DNA from: Cyclobacteriaceae bacterium
GTDB taxonomy: Bacteria; Bacteroidota; Bacteroidia; Cytophagales; Cyclobacteriaceae
Direction: 5' to 3'
DNA: 64,000 bases
Assembly (NCBI GenBank): GCA_016787725.1
Contig: JAEUTZ010000015.1
Location: 1 to 64,000 of the forward strand
The position numbers were made by a program, and so were the translations under genes. This document shows positions 31,677 through 41,808 of this stretch, in pieces. How positions within the stretch are numbered: position 1 is the stretch's first letter; every line of letters begins with the position of its first letter. Under the pieces are notes generated by a model that was not told the DNA's origin, did not search any database, and worked only from the letters and a program-made list of their open reading frames with translations.

Positions 31677-32543
31677 TCAATCTCCAAATCCGGTCATCGG
31701 CACTTCCATCAGCAACAACTCTGCATCGCTATCCGCGCTGATAGAGAGTTTTTCAACATCCCACACTCCAAATCCATCGCGTTTGGTCAAAGCCTGGCCG
31801 TTGATGGTAACATCTCCACTGATTACAAAAGCATATACACCATTGCCTTTCAGCTTCACCGCGTAATCGGCTTTGAATCCCGGCTTCAGATTGCCAAGAT
31901 AAAACCAGGCATCCTGATTGATCCACACGCCTTCATCCGTTTTGGAAGGGCTTACAATCTGTTGCAGTTTATTCACCCGGTCTTCCGGTTTAAAGGTGAT
32001 CTGATCATAGCGGGGCTCAATGTTCCGAATTTTAGGGAATACCCAGATCTGCAGAAAGTTTACCTTTTTGTCTTTGTTCTTGTTGTACTCGCTGTGGTAA
32101 ATGCCGGTGCCGGCACTCATGATCTGCACATCATGTTGTTTTATCACGGCAACATTTCCCATGCTGTCTTTGTGTTCTAGGTCACCCGATAAGGGAATGG
32201 AAATGATCTCCATGTTATCGTGCGGATGTCGGCCGAAACCCATGCCACCATCCACGAAATCATCATTCAACACGCGAAGGGCACCAAAATGGACCCGTGT
32301 TGGATCGTAATAATGTGCAAAACTGAATGTGTGGCTGGTATCGAGCCATCCGTGATTGGCATGGCCACGGGTGTTGGCTTTGTGCAATACAGTATTCATA
32401 GTCCTTTCTGTTTTAGTCGGTAAATGTTCAAACCCTACCGGGGAAAAATTTTTATCGCCTGGGTTTTCAGCAGCTGGCACTTCTGAAGTTCCGAGAAGGA
32501 TACCTCCTGAAATAGCAGCTTTAAAGAAGTCTTTGCGATTCAT
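31677..32543 (-). CDS. pirin family protein (YhhW-like) with N-terminal export-type extension
   Basis: A 288-residue protein. The pirin bicupin starts near residue 49 (MNTVLHKANTRGHANHGWLD) and has the metal-site pattern GFGRHPHDNMEIISIPL and GTGIYHSEYN. Before it, MNRKDFFKAAISGGILLG looks like a twin-arginine-type or lipoprotein-like export signal (only an R-K pair is present), unusual for a pirin. An internal ATG at residue 49 would give a standard cytoplasmic pirin. A promoter with an operator-like palindrome lies directly upstream. Confidence 0.88.
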   Translation of the reverse strand: MNRKDFFKAAISGGILLGTSEVPAAENPGDKNFSPVGFEHLPTKTERTMNTVLHKANTRGHANHGWLDTSHTFSFAHYYDPTRVHFGALRVLNDDFVDGGMGFGRHPHDNMEIISIPLSGDLEHKDSMGNVAVIKQHDVQIMSAGTGIYHSEYNKNKDKKVNFLQIWVFPKIRNIEPRYDQITFKPEDRVNKLQQIVSPSKTDEGVWINQDAWFYLGNLKPGFKADYAVKLKGNGVYAFVISGDVTINGQALTKRDGFGVWDVEKLSISADSDAELLLMEVPMTGFGD

Positions 32544-32559
32544 TGTGGTTCGTGGTCAA

Positions 32560-32591
32560 CAAAGATACATACAACTATTGTATATACAATA
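32560..32591 (-). promoter_or_regulatory. pirin gene promoter overlapped by a 16-bp perfect palindrome
   Basis: On the minus strand TATCTTTG (32560-32567) matches the -7 consensus, with TTG at 32587-32589 and a 19-base spacer. The perfect palindrome TATTGTATATACAATA (32576-32591) covers the -33 box, the ideal spot for a repressor. Its core TTGTANNTACAA recurs upstream of the MarR gene at 54629-54640. Confidence 0.65.
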
Positions 32592-32669
32592 ATCTGGATT
32601 ATTTTGTTCCTCGAGTGACAGAAAGTTCGAAAATCATATAATTTTAAAGGTTTTTAGGTCCAGAGTACC

Positions 32670-33284
32670 TTATCGCTTGACGACCTTAAAGGCGATGTTG
32701 CGGCCATATCCCTGCATCATCGCGAGGTTGATCCAACTCAAGGCAAATTGTTCCAATAAATTGAATTTGTCACTGCCTCCAAAATTGTACACGGCTTCAA
32801 AGCCCAGGTCTTTGGCAAGCGTTTCCGCAACCTGCTTAGCACGATCGCTGTCCCCGGCATAAAACATATCGATGCCTCGCCCCTGGTAGGTTGGGTTCGC
32901 CATATTTTCCGCTCCGGTTGTGTTAAAACACTTAACGATGTTTTGACAGTTGGTCAACTTCGTCAACGCTTCAGTAGTATTTGAATACGGATCGGGTTTT
33001 ACGCGCACCGAGTTCATGGTATCGATGATTATTTTTTGGCTAACATCCCCCATCGCCTTTACGATGTCATGAACGGCTTGTGGCACGGCAGCCAGAACAA
33101 CCACTTCGGAATTAGAAACAGCCTCTGCAATCGAGGCTGAATTCAGGTTGGGATGAGACTCCAACCGGCTCCCTTTAAATTCACCTGGGTTCCGAACACC
33201 AAAGGCAACCTGATGACCTGCTTTTGCCCACCCCAGGGCTAACGCACCGCCCACATTGCCACTTCCGATAACAGCAATTTTCAT
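32670..33284 (-). CDS. NADPH-dependent F420 reductase-like oxidoreductase (second copy)
   Basis: A 204-residue Rossmann protein starting KIAVIGSGNVGGALALGWAKAGH, with VVLAAVPQAVHDI, IIDTMNSV and VKCFNTTGAENM blocks. It belongs to the same family as the product of 28329-28928 but is clearly diverged. The closest described relatives reduce small substrates with NADPH. It lies just upstream of the pirin promoter on the same strand, ending the island. Confidence 0.85.
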   Translation of the reverse strand: MKIAVIGSGNVGGALALGWAKAGHQVAFGVRNPGEFKGSRLESHPNLNSASIAEAVSNSEVVVLAAVPQAVHDIVKAMGDVSQKIIIDTMNSVRVKPDPYSNTTEALTKLTNCQNIVKCFNTTGAENMANPTYQGRGIDMFYAGDSDRAKQVAETLAKDLGFEAVYNFGGSDKFNLLEQFALSWINLAMMQGYGRNIAFKVVKR

Positions 33285-33404
33285 ATTGATTGTTTATTTA
33301 TTTAAAAATAGAGAGAACCAAATTGAGTACAAATTCTATCGCGATGATTGATTAGAATTAAATTACCTTAAACAGGATATGTTTTTTGTTTATTTTGTAA
33401 ACGT

Positions 33405-36050
33405 ATGACAGCTGAGAAACAACGACTGATTGAAGACCGCGACAAAGTAAAAAACTGGCGGCAATGGGGTCCGTATCTCACCGAACGGCAGTGGGGTACG
33501 GTGCGCGAAGATTACAGCAGCGAAGGTCATGCCTGGCAATACATCTCGCACGACATGGCCCGCAGCAAAGCCTACCGCTGGGGCGAAGAAGGAATTGCTG
33601 GAATCTCCGATGATCAGCAACTGCTATGTTTTTCAGTGGCCTTATGGAACAAGAAAGATCCCATCATCAAAGAACGCTTTTTCGGATTGACCAACCCGGA
33701 AGGGAACCACGGTGAAGATGTAAAGGAACTCTATTATTATCTGGACTCAACACCCACGCATTCTTACATGCGGATGCTTTATAAATATCCACAAGCAGAA
33801 TATCCTTATTCGCAACTGGTGGAAGAAAGCAGCAAGCGTACCAAACAAGATCCGGAATACGAACTAGTCGATACAGGCATTTTTGCGGATAACCGGTATT
33901 TCGATGTAGAAGTTACGTATGCAAAAGCCGAAGCCAATGAGTTGCTTATTCAAATAACGGTAACCAATCGGGGGCCCGAGAGAGCTTCCATTGAAGTAAT
34001 TCCACACCTCTGGTTTCGAAATACCTGGGCCTGGGGTTATGACGGCTACAAACCGGAAATCTACCTGGATGATGCCGGGACCATGAAGGCATCGCACCGG
34101 CAACTGGGTTCGTATTATCTCTTTTGCGATACGAAAGCGGAAGCGCTCTTTTGCGAAAATGAAACCAATACCTGGCGACTATACCAACATTTTCAGGAAG
34201 GGACCTTTAAAGATGGTATCAATGATTATATCATCTTCAACTACCCGGTTGCCATTAACAAAATTAACAAAGGCACCAAAGCTGCATTTCGCATAGACTG
34301 GACGTTGAATGCCGGCAAATCCAACACGGTGCGCCTCCGTCTTTCGCCCGAGTTCCATACAAAACCCTTTCATCTATTTGATGCTATTGTAGAAGCCCGC
34401 AGGCAGGAAGCGGATGCCTTCTATCAGGATTTACAAAGAGACACGCCCGATGAAGAAAGCCGGATGATCCAACGCCAGGCACTGGGCGGCATGCTTTGGA
34501 GTAAGCAGTTTTATTATTACGACCTGGATGTATGGTTACGCGGAGATCCGGGTATGCCACCGCCACCACACGAACGGAAACGCGGTCGCAACAATGATTG
34601 GAACCACCATCATAGTGCCGATATAATCTCCATGCCCGATAAATGGGAATATCCCTGGTATGCCGCATGGGACCTCGCCTTTCACGCCATTCCCATCGCC
34701 TTGATTGATCCGGAGTTTGCAAAAAATCAACTTTTGTTGCTTACCAAAGAATGGTACATGCATCCCAACGGTCAACTGCCCGCCTACGAGTGGTCGTTCA
34801 GCGATGTGAATCCTCCTGTGCATGCCTGGGCCACCTGGCGCGTATATCGGATTGACAGCAAACTGCAGGACGGCAAGCGCGATCGAAAATTCTTAGAAGA
34901 AATTTTTCACAAGCTGTTACTCAACTTTACCTGGTGGGTAAATAAAAAAGACGTTAACGGAAACAACATTTTCCAGGGCGGTTTTTTGGGGATGGATAAT
35001 ATTGGGGTATTCGATCGCAGCAGCACGCACCTGCCCACCGGGGGGCACATCGAGCAATCGGATGGCACAAGTTGGATGGCCATGTTTACACTGAACATGT
35101 TGCGCATGTCGCTGGAGCTGGCGAAAGGGAACCCCACGTACCAAAGTCTGGCCACCAAATTCTTCGAACACTTTCTCTACATCGCAGGCGCCATGTCGAA
35201 CGTGAACAATGAGGGCATCAACCTGTGGGACGAAGAAGACGAATTTTTTTACGATGTGTTGCACTTACCCAACAATGAGCGGATCAAACTCAAAGTGCGG
35301 TCCATGGTGGGGTTGATCCCCTTATTTGCTGTGGAAGTATTGGATGAAGATATTTTTCAGAAGATGCCTGAGTTCACCGCGCGGCTCGATTGGTTTTTAC
35401 AAAACCGGCCCGACCTCGCCAACCTGATTTCGCGCTGGGGCGACCGTGGAAAAAATCAGCGGCACCTGCTCTCGTTGTTGCGCGGCCACCGCATGAAGCG
35501 GCTCTTGAAACGGATGTTGGACCAAAATGAATTTCTTTCTCCGTATGGCATACGTGCCTTATCACACATCCACCTGAATAATCCTTATGTACTACAGGCT
35601 AATGGTACCGAGTTTTCAGTGCGATACCAGCCGGGTGAAAGTGATTCGTATCTATTTGGCGGCAACAGCAATTGGCGCGGACCGGTGTGGTTTCCGGTAA
35701 ATTACCTGATCATTGAATCGCTCTATCGCTTTCATAATTATTATGGCGATGATTTTAAAATAGAGCATCCCACAGGCTCGGGTCAATTGCTCACGTTGCG
35801 GCAAATTGCGAACGACCTTTCGAAGCGCATGATTGCCCTCTTTAAAAAAGACGATCAGGGACTCCGACCGATTTATGGCAAGAATGAATTGATGCAAACG
35901 AATCCCCACTTTCAAAACAATCTGCTGTTTCATGAATATTTCGATGGCGACACGGGCCGGGGGTTAGGTGCAAACCACCAAACCGGGTGGACGGGTTTGG
36001 TCGCAAAACTTATTCAGCCCATCCAGCCTCACAAAAAGAAACAAAATTAA
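33405..36050 (+). CDS. GH63-like glucosidase
   Basis: An 881-residue enzyme similar to the GH63/MGH1-like (alpha/alpha)6 glucosidases: the N-terminus has LTERQWGTVREDYSSEG, a beta domain spans about 30-290, and the catalytic barrel includes EYPWYAAWDLAFHAIP and FLGMDNIGVFDR, ending GNSNWRGPVWFPVNY. Related bacterial proteins act on alpha-glucosides or on glucosylglycerate/mannosylglycerate-type solutes. It has no signal peptide. It stands alone between a redox gene and a convergent MBL gene. Confidence 0.88.
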   Translation: MTAEKQRLIEDRDKVKNWRQWGPYLTERQWGTVREDYSSEGHAWQYISHDMARSKAYRWGEEGIAGISDDQQLLCFSVALWNKKDPIIKERFFGLTNPEGNHGEDVKELYYYLDSTPTHSYMRMLYKYPQAEYPYSQLVEESSKRTKQDPEYELVDTGIFADNRYFDVEVTYAKAEANELLIQITVTNRGPERASIEVIPHLWFRNTWAWGYDGYKPEIYLDDAGTMKASHRQLGSYYLFCDTKAEALFCENETNTWRLYQHFQEGTFKDGINDYIIFNYPVAINKINKGTKAAFRIDWTLNAGKSNTVRLRLSPEFHTKPFHLFDAIVEARRQEADAFYQDLQRDTPDEESRMIQRQALGGMLWSKQFYYYDLDVWLRGDPGMPPPPHERKRGRNNDWNHHHSADIISMPDKWEYPWYAAWDLAFHAIPIALIDPEFAKNQLLLLTKEWYMHPNGQLPAYEWSFSDVNPPVHAWATWRVYRIDSKLQDGKRDRKFLEEIFHKLLLNFTWWVNKKDVNGNNIFQGGFLGMDNIGVFDRSSTHLPTGGHIEQSDGTSWMAMFTLNMLRMSLELAKGNPTYQSLATKFFEHFLYIAGAMSNVNNEGINLWDEEDEFFYDVLHLPNNERIKLKVRSMVGLIPLFAVEVLDEDIFQKMPEFTARLDWFLQNRPDLANLISRWGDRGKNQRHLLSLLRGHRMKRLLKRMLDQNEFLSPYGIRALSHIHLNNPYVLQANGTEFSVRYQPGESDSYLFGGNSNWRGPVWFPVNYLIIESLYRFHNYYGDDFKIEHPTGSGQLLTLRQIANDLSKRMIALFKKDDQGLRPIYGKNELMQTNPHFQNNLLFHEYFDGDTGRGLGANHQTGWTGLVAKLIQPIQPHKKKQN

Positions 36051-36239
36051 CAGCTTATTATCCCTGGTGTTTGAATGTGCCCAGGTCTGGTAAGCAACAG
36101 ATGGGTTTTATTACAACGATCACGCGGTGTCTGCTTGCTCTGGATTGTTTGATCTTATCTATAGGTGATCTGAATTCAGTACACCAACGCATATCAACCA
36201 TCCACCAGCCTAAGTTTACAAAATAATTGATCGAGGACA

Positions 36240-37151
36240 TCACTTGAAAATCAATCCAGCTTTCGCAATCTGAAATCCATTTTTTTGAACGGATGCCCGG
36301 ACTGCGGAATCCCATAATAATGGGTTGGTGTGATTAAAGTGAATGAACCAGATCCTTTGTTTTAAGGTTGCCTTACCATCAAATCGGTTCATGGTTTCTT
36401 CTACCAGCGGGTGTGGAATCTCGCTCATCGGCCGATTGGGTAATTCAGAAGCAGAATAAAAAGTAGCATCGAGTAGTGCAACATCTACTGTCGCTACAGC
36501 AGCATCTACCGCTACTGACCATTTTTCCCACTTATCGATATCCGGAATAAATAAGTACTTTTTTGCGGGAGTGAAAATTTTAAACCCCGCGGTCTCCGAA
36601 AATTCATCGCGGTGCGGAACCGTGAAAGCGGTTACTTGAATTCCGGTGGTTATGGTCACCGGCTGATCAGCTTTCATCGTGATGAGTGTGATGTTATTCA
36701 GACTTACCAACTGCGACCAAGGTCCATGTTCTTTCAAAAACTGTCCCATCCGTTCCAGTACATATACCGGAATCTGTTTGCTCCCGAGGGCCTCACGCCC
36801 AAGTTGCATTAAACCGGTATAATGACCGATGTGAGCGTGCGTGATGAAAATCCCCGCGGGTAGATAGGGGTATTCTCCGCCAGTGCGCTTCTGAAAATCG
36901 TGCAGTTGATCTTTAATATCCGGAGTTGCTTCAAACAACCACCATTGTTTGGTGGAAGGATTCGTGAGGGCTAACGAAACAACGGATTGTTTTAACGTGG
37001 GATCTAACCAGGCGGGAGCGCAACAGGATTTTTCGCAACCGATGTGCGGATAGCCACCGTCTTGGGCGACCCCTAAAATTTGAAGAAAAGGACTTTGCGC
37101 CTGAACATATGCAGGGCTAACAAGAAACAAGAACAGTGTAGCAAATCGCAT
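36240..37151 (-). CDS. PqqB-like metallo-beta-lactamase-fold hydrolase
   Basis: A 303-residue exported protein with signal peptide ending YVQAQ. It has an unusual Cys-rich loop GCEKSCC near the N-terminus and the metal motif FITHAHIGHYTGLMQLG, in which the aspartate of HxHxDH is glycine, as often in PqqB-like proteins. Later histidines (VPHRDEF, IHFNHT) could complete a site. PQQ biosynthesis genes are absent from the window, so a different role is probable. It is 6 bases from the cyclotransferase gene. Confidence 0.82.
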   Translation of the reverse strand: MRFATLFLFLVSPAYVQAQSPFLQILGVAQDGGYPHIGCEKSCCAPAWLDPTLKQSVVSLALTNPSTKQWWLFEATPDIKDQLHDFQKRTGGEYPYLPAGIFITHAHIGHYTGLMQLGREALGSKQIPVYVLERMGQFLKEHGPWSQLVSLNNITLITMKADQPVTITTGIQVTAFTVPHRDEFSETAGFKIFTPAKKYLFIPDIDKWEKWSVAVDAAVATVDVALLDATFYSASELPNRPMSEIPHPLVEETMNRFDGKATLKQRIWFIHFNHTNPLLWDSAVRASVQKNGFQIAKAGLIFK

Positions 37152-37157
37152 GAAGAG

Positions 37158-37964
37158 TTACTTGCCTGGTAATGGTGCCTCATCAATTTTCAGAATATAA
37201 ATATTTGGCCAGTTCTTACCGGTTACCAGAAAAGACCGGGTGTCGGGGTGCCACGCAATTCCGTTCAGTACATCTACTTTCGGGCTGGCCTTTCGGGCAT
37301 CGTTTGCCAATGGTGTCAAATCAAGGCGACCGACCACTTTGCCAGTGGCTGGATCAATCTTCATGATCTTGTTGGTTTGCCATACATTGGCAAACACGTA
37401 GCCTTCAATGTATTCCAATTCATTCAGATTCATCACAGGTCCGCTTTCATCGGTAACCCGAACTGTACGCACAATCGCTAACGATGCGGTGTCCAGAAAA
37501 TGTATTTGATCGGTACCATCACTCATAATCAGGTTGTGATTATCGTGGGTTAATCCCCACCCTTCTGACGCATACGTCCACTCTTTAATTTTTTTGAAAT
37601 CCTTGAGCGTGTACACAAACCCGATCTTGTTTTGCCAGGTGAGGTGGTACACTTTATTATTCAAAATCGAAATCCCCTCTCCAAAGTACTGGTTCGGCAA
37701 CTCTACCTTCCTGGTTGCCTTTCCGGTGTTAATATCCACCACCCCAATCCAGGAGGTTCCAAACTGGCCTGTGCTCTCGTATAGCTCCCCATTATAAATT
37801 AGCAGCCCCTGAGTAAATGCTTCCGGATCGTGCGGCCACATACTGCGGATGGAGTAGTTGATCCGGAGAGAATCCACCTCTGTTTTTTGCTCGCGGGTTG
37901 GGGTGCAACTCTGAACCATGACTCCAACCAGCAAAAGAATGAAAAAGGAATTTCTTATACGCAT
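37158..37964 (-). CDS. glutaminyl-peptide cyclotransferase
   Basis: A 268-residue bacterial glutamine cyclotransferase of the five-blade propeller type, which makes N-terminal pyroglutamate. Markers are DPEAFTQGLLIYNGELYESTG, the EGWGLTHD and NELEYIEG blocks and LNGIAWHPDTRSFLVTGK. The N-terminus has a lipobox (MVQSC), so it may be a lipoprotein. It pairs with the following MBL gene. Confidence 0.9.
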   Translation of the reverse strand: MRIRNSFFILLLVGVMVQSCTPTREQKTEVDSLRINYSIRSMWPHDPEAFTQGLLIYNGELYESTGQFGTSWIGVVDINTGKATRKVELPNQYFGEGISILNNKVYHLTWQNKIGFVYTLKDFKKIKEWTYASEGWGLTHDNHNLIMSDGTDQIHFLDTASLAIVRTVRVTDESGPVMNLNELEYIEGYVFANVWQTNKIMKIDPATGKVVGRLDLTPLANDARKASPKVDVLNGIAWHPDTRSFLVTGKNWPNIYILKIDEAPLPGK

Positions 37965-38120
37965 ACTTTAGTTTGACCAAAATCAAAGGTAATGGGAATG
38001 CTCCATTCAGGAAACTGAAAATTTCAACCCGGTCGCTAAACAAACCCATTCTACATCATTATCTTTAGCCAGGGAAACCACAAGCCACTCCCAACCGTTT
38101 AATAACCTAATAACACCTGT

Positions 38121-38297
38121 ATGGCCAAACGACTTGTAAAAGGAGAAAAAAAACTATTTGGGGTTTGCAGCGGCCTCGCGAATTACTTTGATATAGACCC
38201 CACCATCATGCGGATCATCTTCATTGCCGCCTTTCTGTTTTTTGGTACCGGTCTTCTCTTATACATCATTATGGCATTTGTTATGCCTGAGCGTTAA
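38121..38297 (+). CDS. PspC domain protein
   Basis: A 58-residue protein too short for usual gene thresholds. It opens KRLVKGEKKLFGVCSGLANY and continues with the PspC core DIDPTIMRIIFIAAFLFFG and a single hydrophobic helix ending FVMPER. PspC domains act in membrane stress response. The ATG at 38121 fits; the upstream divergent gene is at 37964. Confidence 0.9.
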   Translation: MAKRLVKGEKKLFGVCSGLANYFDIDPTIMRIIFIAAFLFFGTGLLLYIIMAFVMPER

Positions 38298-38307
38298 GCG
38301 AACATGT

Positions 38308-38342
38308 GTCCGGCCTAACTGTCCGGACTTGAACAATTTTTT
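38308..38342 (+). terminator. weak terminator after the PspC gene
   Basis: GTCCGG (38308-38313) and CCGGAC (38323-38328) form a six-base stem, followed 8 bases later by a T run at about 38337-38342. The gap between stem and T run makes it a weak candidate. Confidence 0.35.
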
Positions 38343-38480
38343 AGTTTGACTTAAAATTTTTCACTAATCCTGCAACTTAGACACTCCGCTGCTCATCCTT
38401 AGGCAGTAAAAAAATATTTGTGCCATTGGTGATACCTTTTTACAGGATCCGAGTACTACTTGTCTAATCCCTCAACCCGC

Positions 38481-40847
38481 ATGTTTCGCAATTACTTTGT
38501 CGTCATGGTCCGCAACCTGTTCAAAAACGGGTTTTATTCATTTATTAATATCTCGGGGCTCGCTTTGGGTATCACCTGCAGCATCCTGATTTTGTTGTGG
38601 GTTGCCGATGAAACAAGCTTCGATAACTTCATTCCAAAAGCCGACCGGCTTTACCAGGTTTGGGTGCGCGCTCAATTCGATGGTAAGATCAGCTCATGGA
38701 CCAGCGTACCCCTGCCCACGTATGAAGCCTTTAAAACTGCCAACAGCAATATCGCCCGCATGGCTGTTACCGACTGGGGTGGTGAACATTTGATTACCGT
38801 TGGCGAAAACCGGTTGATCAAGGACGGGTATTGGGTAAGCGAAGAGTTTCTGGAGATGTTTGAGTATCCGCTTTTAAGCGGCAATGCCGAACAGGTGCTG
38901 GATGAACCGCCTTCCATTGTGATTACGGAATCCACGGCAAAATCGTTGTTTGGCGAAGAAGACCCCATCAATAAAATAATCCGGCTCGACAATGAATACG
39001 ATCTGAAAGTGACGGGAATCCTGAAGGATGTACCCGGCAATTCCTCCTTTCAATTTGATTTCCTAATGCCGTGGAAATTCCGCGAGCAAAACAATCAGTG
39101 GGTACGCGATAATACAACCAACTGGGGAAATTATTCCTTTCAGGTGTTTGCCGAATTAAATGATCCCAAAAATCAATCGGATGTTGAAAAGAGTGTAAAG
39201 ATGATGCTGCAGGAACATGGTGAAGTGGATACGAAGCCCGAATACTTTTTATATCCGATGGAACGCTGGAGGTTATTCAGCAATTTTGATAATGGTGTGG
39301 AAACTGGCGGCATGAATGATTACGTTCAGATGTTCACCATCATTGCCATCTTCATCATCATCATTGCCTGTATCAACTTTATGAACCTGGCCACCGCGCG
39401 CAGCGAACGCAGAGCCCGCGAAGTGGGTGTTCGGAAAAGTGTAGGATCAAAGCGCAGGGAATTGATCCTACAGTTTATAGGCGAATCCACCTTCATCGCC
39501 TTCATCGCTTTCGCGATTGCCATTTTGGCTGCCCAATTATTATTGCCTTCCTACAATAATCTGGTCGATAAAAAACTACTTATCGATTACACGTCCTCGC
39601 AATTCTGGATTTACTCACTCGGTATGATTTTGCTGGTGGGAATTGTGTCGGGAAGTTATCCGGCATTTTATCTTTCGTCCTTCCGTCCGGTTCAAGTATT
39701 GAAAGGCAAACCCTCCGTGGGCCGGGGTACCAGTACACCCCGGAAGATATTGGTGACCCTTCAATTTGGATTCTCCATTTTGTTAATCATCGGTACGATT
39801 GTTATCTACCAGCAAATTCAATTAGTCAAAGGCCGTCAGCTCGGGTACGATCAGGAAAACCTGATGGCGGTTAGCTATACCAATGAGGTAAGCAAAAATT
39901 ACCGGGCAATAAAATTGGAATTGCTGAATACCGGGGTAGTGGAAGCCGTCACCAAATCGAATAGCCAGATTACCGATATCAATTCAAACAACTTTTTAGG
40001 CTGGCCCGGCAAGCCCGAAGACCTGCGGGTAATATTTACCACCATTGCTACTGAGTACGATTATGCGAAAACCATGGGCATCAAAATTCTGGAAGGCCGC
40101 GATTTCAGTGAGGATTTTAAAAGCGACACAGCCGCTATTGTTATCAATAAAGCCGCACTGGCGCTGATGAATCTCGAAGATCCGATTGGAACAGAGCTCG
40201 ATCTTTGGGGCGGCAAACGCAAACTGATTGGAGTGGTGGATGATGTGCTGATGGGCTCCCCCTTTCAACCGGTAAAACCCATGTTTGTCATTCTGGAACC
40301 AGAATGGATTGATGCCGTAACCATCCGGTTAAAAAAGACGAGTGACCTGCAGGCCTCCATCAATGCTGTTAAAACCGTTTTTGAAAAATATGCTCCTGCT
40401 TATCCATTCGAATACCGGTTTGCCGATCAGGAGTTCCAGAAAAAATTTACTACGATTAATCTCACCAGCACACTAGCCAGTTTGTTTGCCACCCTGACGA
40501 TTGTCATTACCGGGCTGGGGTTATTTGGATTGGCAGCGTTTACTGCTGAACAGCGCACCAAAGAAATCGGCATTCGAAAAGTATTAGGCGCTTCGGTACC
40601 CAACCTGGTGGGGTTAATGTCGCGCGATTTTTCGGTGCTGGTCATCATTGCGTTTATGATATCCTCACCGGTGGCATGGTGGTTCCTGACGGAATACCTG
40701 GAACGCTATACGATACGCACCACCGTGGCGTGGTGGATTTTTCCGCTAACAGGATTGATTGCCTTATCTTTTGCATTACTGATTGTAAGTACGCAGGCCT
40801 TGAAAGCTGCGCGGGCGAATCCGGCAAACTCGTTGCGAAGTGAGTAA
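38481..40847 (+). CDS. FtsX/MacB-type ABC transporter permease
   Basis: A 788-residue protein built as a tandem of MacB-PCD periplasmic domains, each with an FtsX core. Opening FRNYFVVMVRNLFKNGFYS leads into TM1; the sequence VGVRKSVGSKRRELILQFIGES in the first FtsX unit and EIGIRKVLGASVPNLVGLMSRDF in the second are signature loops. Such permeases occur in large paralogous sets in Bacteroidota, and no ATPase is next to it. A TTG at 38460 extends the frame; the ATG at 38481 is preferred. Confidence 0.9.
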   Translation: MFRNYFVVMVRNLFKNGFYSFINISGLALGITCSILILLWVADETSFDNFIPKADRLYQVWVRAQFDGKISSWTSVPLPTYEAFKTANSNIARMAVTDWGGEHLITVGENRLIKDGYWVSEEFLEMFEYPLLSGNAEQVLDEPPSIVITESTAKSLFGEEDPINKIIRLDNEYDLKVTGILKDVPGNSSFQFDFLMPWKFREQNNQWVRDNTTNWGNYSFQVFAELNDPKNQSDVEKSVKMMLQEHGEVDTKPEYFLYPMERWRLFSNFDNGVETGGMNDYVQMFTIIAIFIIIIACINFMNLATARSERRAREVGVRKSVGSKRRELILQFIGESTFIAFIAFAIAILAAQLLLPSYNNLVDKKLLIDYTSSQFWIYSLGMILLVGIVSGSYPAFYLSSFRPVQVLKGKPSVGRGTSTPRKILVTLQFGFSILLIIGTIVIYQQIQLVKGRQLGYDQENLMAVSYTNEVSKNYRAIKLELLNTGVVEAVTKSNSQITDINSNNFLGWPGKPEDLRVIFTTIATEYDYAKTMGIKILEGRDFSEDFKSDTAAIVINKAALALMNLEDPIGTELDLWGGKRKLIGVVDDVLMGSPFQPVKPMFVILEPEWIDAVTIRLKKTSDLQASINAVKTVFEKYAPAYPFEYRFADQEFQKKFTTINLTSTLASLFATLTIVITGLGLFGLAAFTAEQRTKEIGIRKVLGASVPNLVGLMSRDFSVLVIIAFMISSPVAWWFLTEYLERYTIRTTVAWWIFPLTGLIALSFALLIVSTQALKAARANPANSLRSE

Positions 40848-40982
40848 AGATTTTTTAGTGCGGGAACCAAAGTCACGAAGTGCAACGCAATTTAAGATTC
40901 ATGGCAGCATAAAATTTGTACAGGGATTTATTGGTGTTTGGTTTCTTATCCTTGTGTATCTTGTACCAAATCCCTGCCTGCG

Positions 40983-41759
40983 ATGAAACTTTTTGCGGCC
41001 CTACTTTTACTTCCGTTAATCTCCTTATCGCAAGCTCCTAAAGGAGTTATGCTGGAGAACCTTACCTGGATAGAAGCTGAAAAAATATTAACTCCGGAAA
41101 CCGTGGTGGTAATTCCACTGGGGGCAGCCGCCAAAGAACATGGGCCCCATTTGTTGCTGAAGAATGATTTGATTCTGGCGGAATATCTAACCATGCGTGT
41201 ATGCCAACAAGCAGAGGTTGTAATCGCACCCACCATCAATTATCACTTCTATCCTGCTTTTGTGGAGTATCCGGGATCAACCTCCTTGCGTTTGAACACG
41301 GCCCGTGATCTGGTGGTGGACATCGTCAGGAGTTTGGCTCACTTCGGCCCAAAAAAATTTTACATCCTCAATACGGGCATTAGCACAGTACGGGCTCTCA
41401 ATCCTGCGAGGGATACGCTCGCCCTCGAAGGGATTACCTTGAATTTTACCGATCTAAAAAGTATTGAAGCTGTGGAAAGTAAAATCCGCCAACAGGAAGG
41501 TGGTACCCATGCGGACGAAATTGAGACCTCCATGATTTTATATATGAAACCGGATGCGGTGAACATGAAGCTAGCGGTTAAAGATTACTCTCCCACAGGT
41601 CGCGGACTTACCCGTGATCCCAATAACAAAGCGGGTATCTATTCACCGAGTGGAGTTTGGGGGGATGCCACGCTCGCGACCAGAGAGAAGGGAAAAATCG
41701 TGACGGAAGCATTGGTCGCACTAATTCTACAAGATCTTGAAATGCTCATGGAAAAATAA
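40983..41759 (+). CDS. creatininase family amidohydrolase
   Basis: A 258-residue member of the creatininase family, with signal-like N-terminus KLFAALLLLPLISLSQ. Metal-site motifs are VVIPLGAAAKEHGPHLLLKND (Glu, His, Asp) and EGGTHADEIETSMILYM (His, Glu). These enzymes hydrolyse cyclic amides, or deformylate in related pathways. Upstream residues in frame to 40938 are unlikely to be translated. It ends at 41759, converging with glutamine synthetase. Confidence 0.9.
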   Translation: MKLFAALLLLPLISLSQAPKGVMLENLTWIEAEKILTPETVVVIPLGAAAKEHGPHLLLKNDLILAEYLTMRVCQQAEVVIAPTINYHFYPAFVEYPGSTSLRLNTARDLVVDIVRSLAHFGPKKFYILNTGISTVRALNPARDTLALEGITLNFTDLKSIEAVESKIRQQEGGTHADEIETSMILYMKPDAVNMKLAVKDYSPTGRGLTRDPNNKAGIYSPSGVWGDATLATREKGKIVTEALVALILQDLEMLMEK

Positions 41760-41785
41760 AAAAGGGAGAAGCTTGCGCTCCTCCC
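41757..41785 (-). terminator. intrinsic terminator of glutamine synthetase
   Basis: On the minus strand a nine-base stem (GGGAGGAGC with GCTTCTCCC, one G-U pair) closes a GCAA tetraloop and is followed by a run of T. Arms are at 41777-41785 and 41764-41772. It lies 24 bases after the glnA stop. Confidence 0.8.
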
Positions 41786-41808
41786 GTTCACTTCACACAC
41801 GGAAAAGT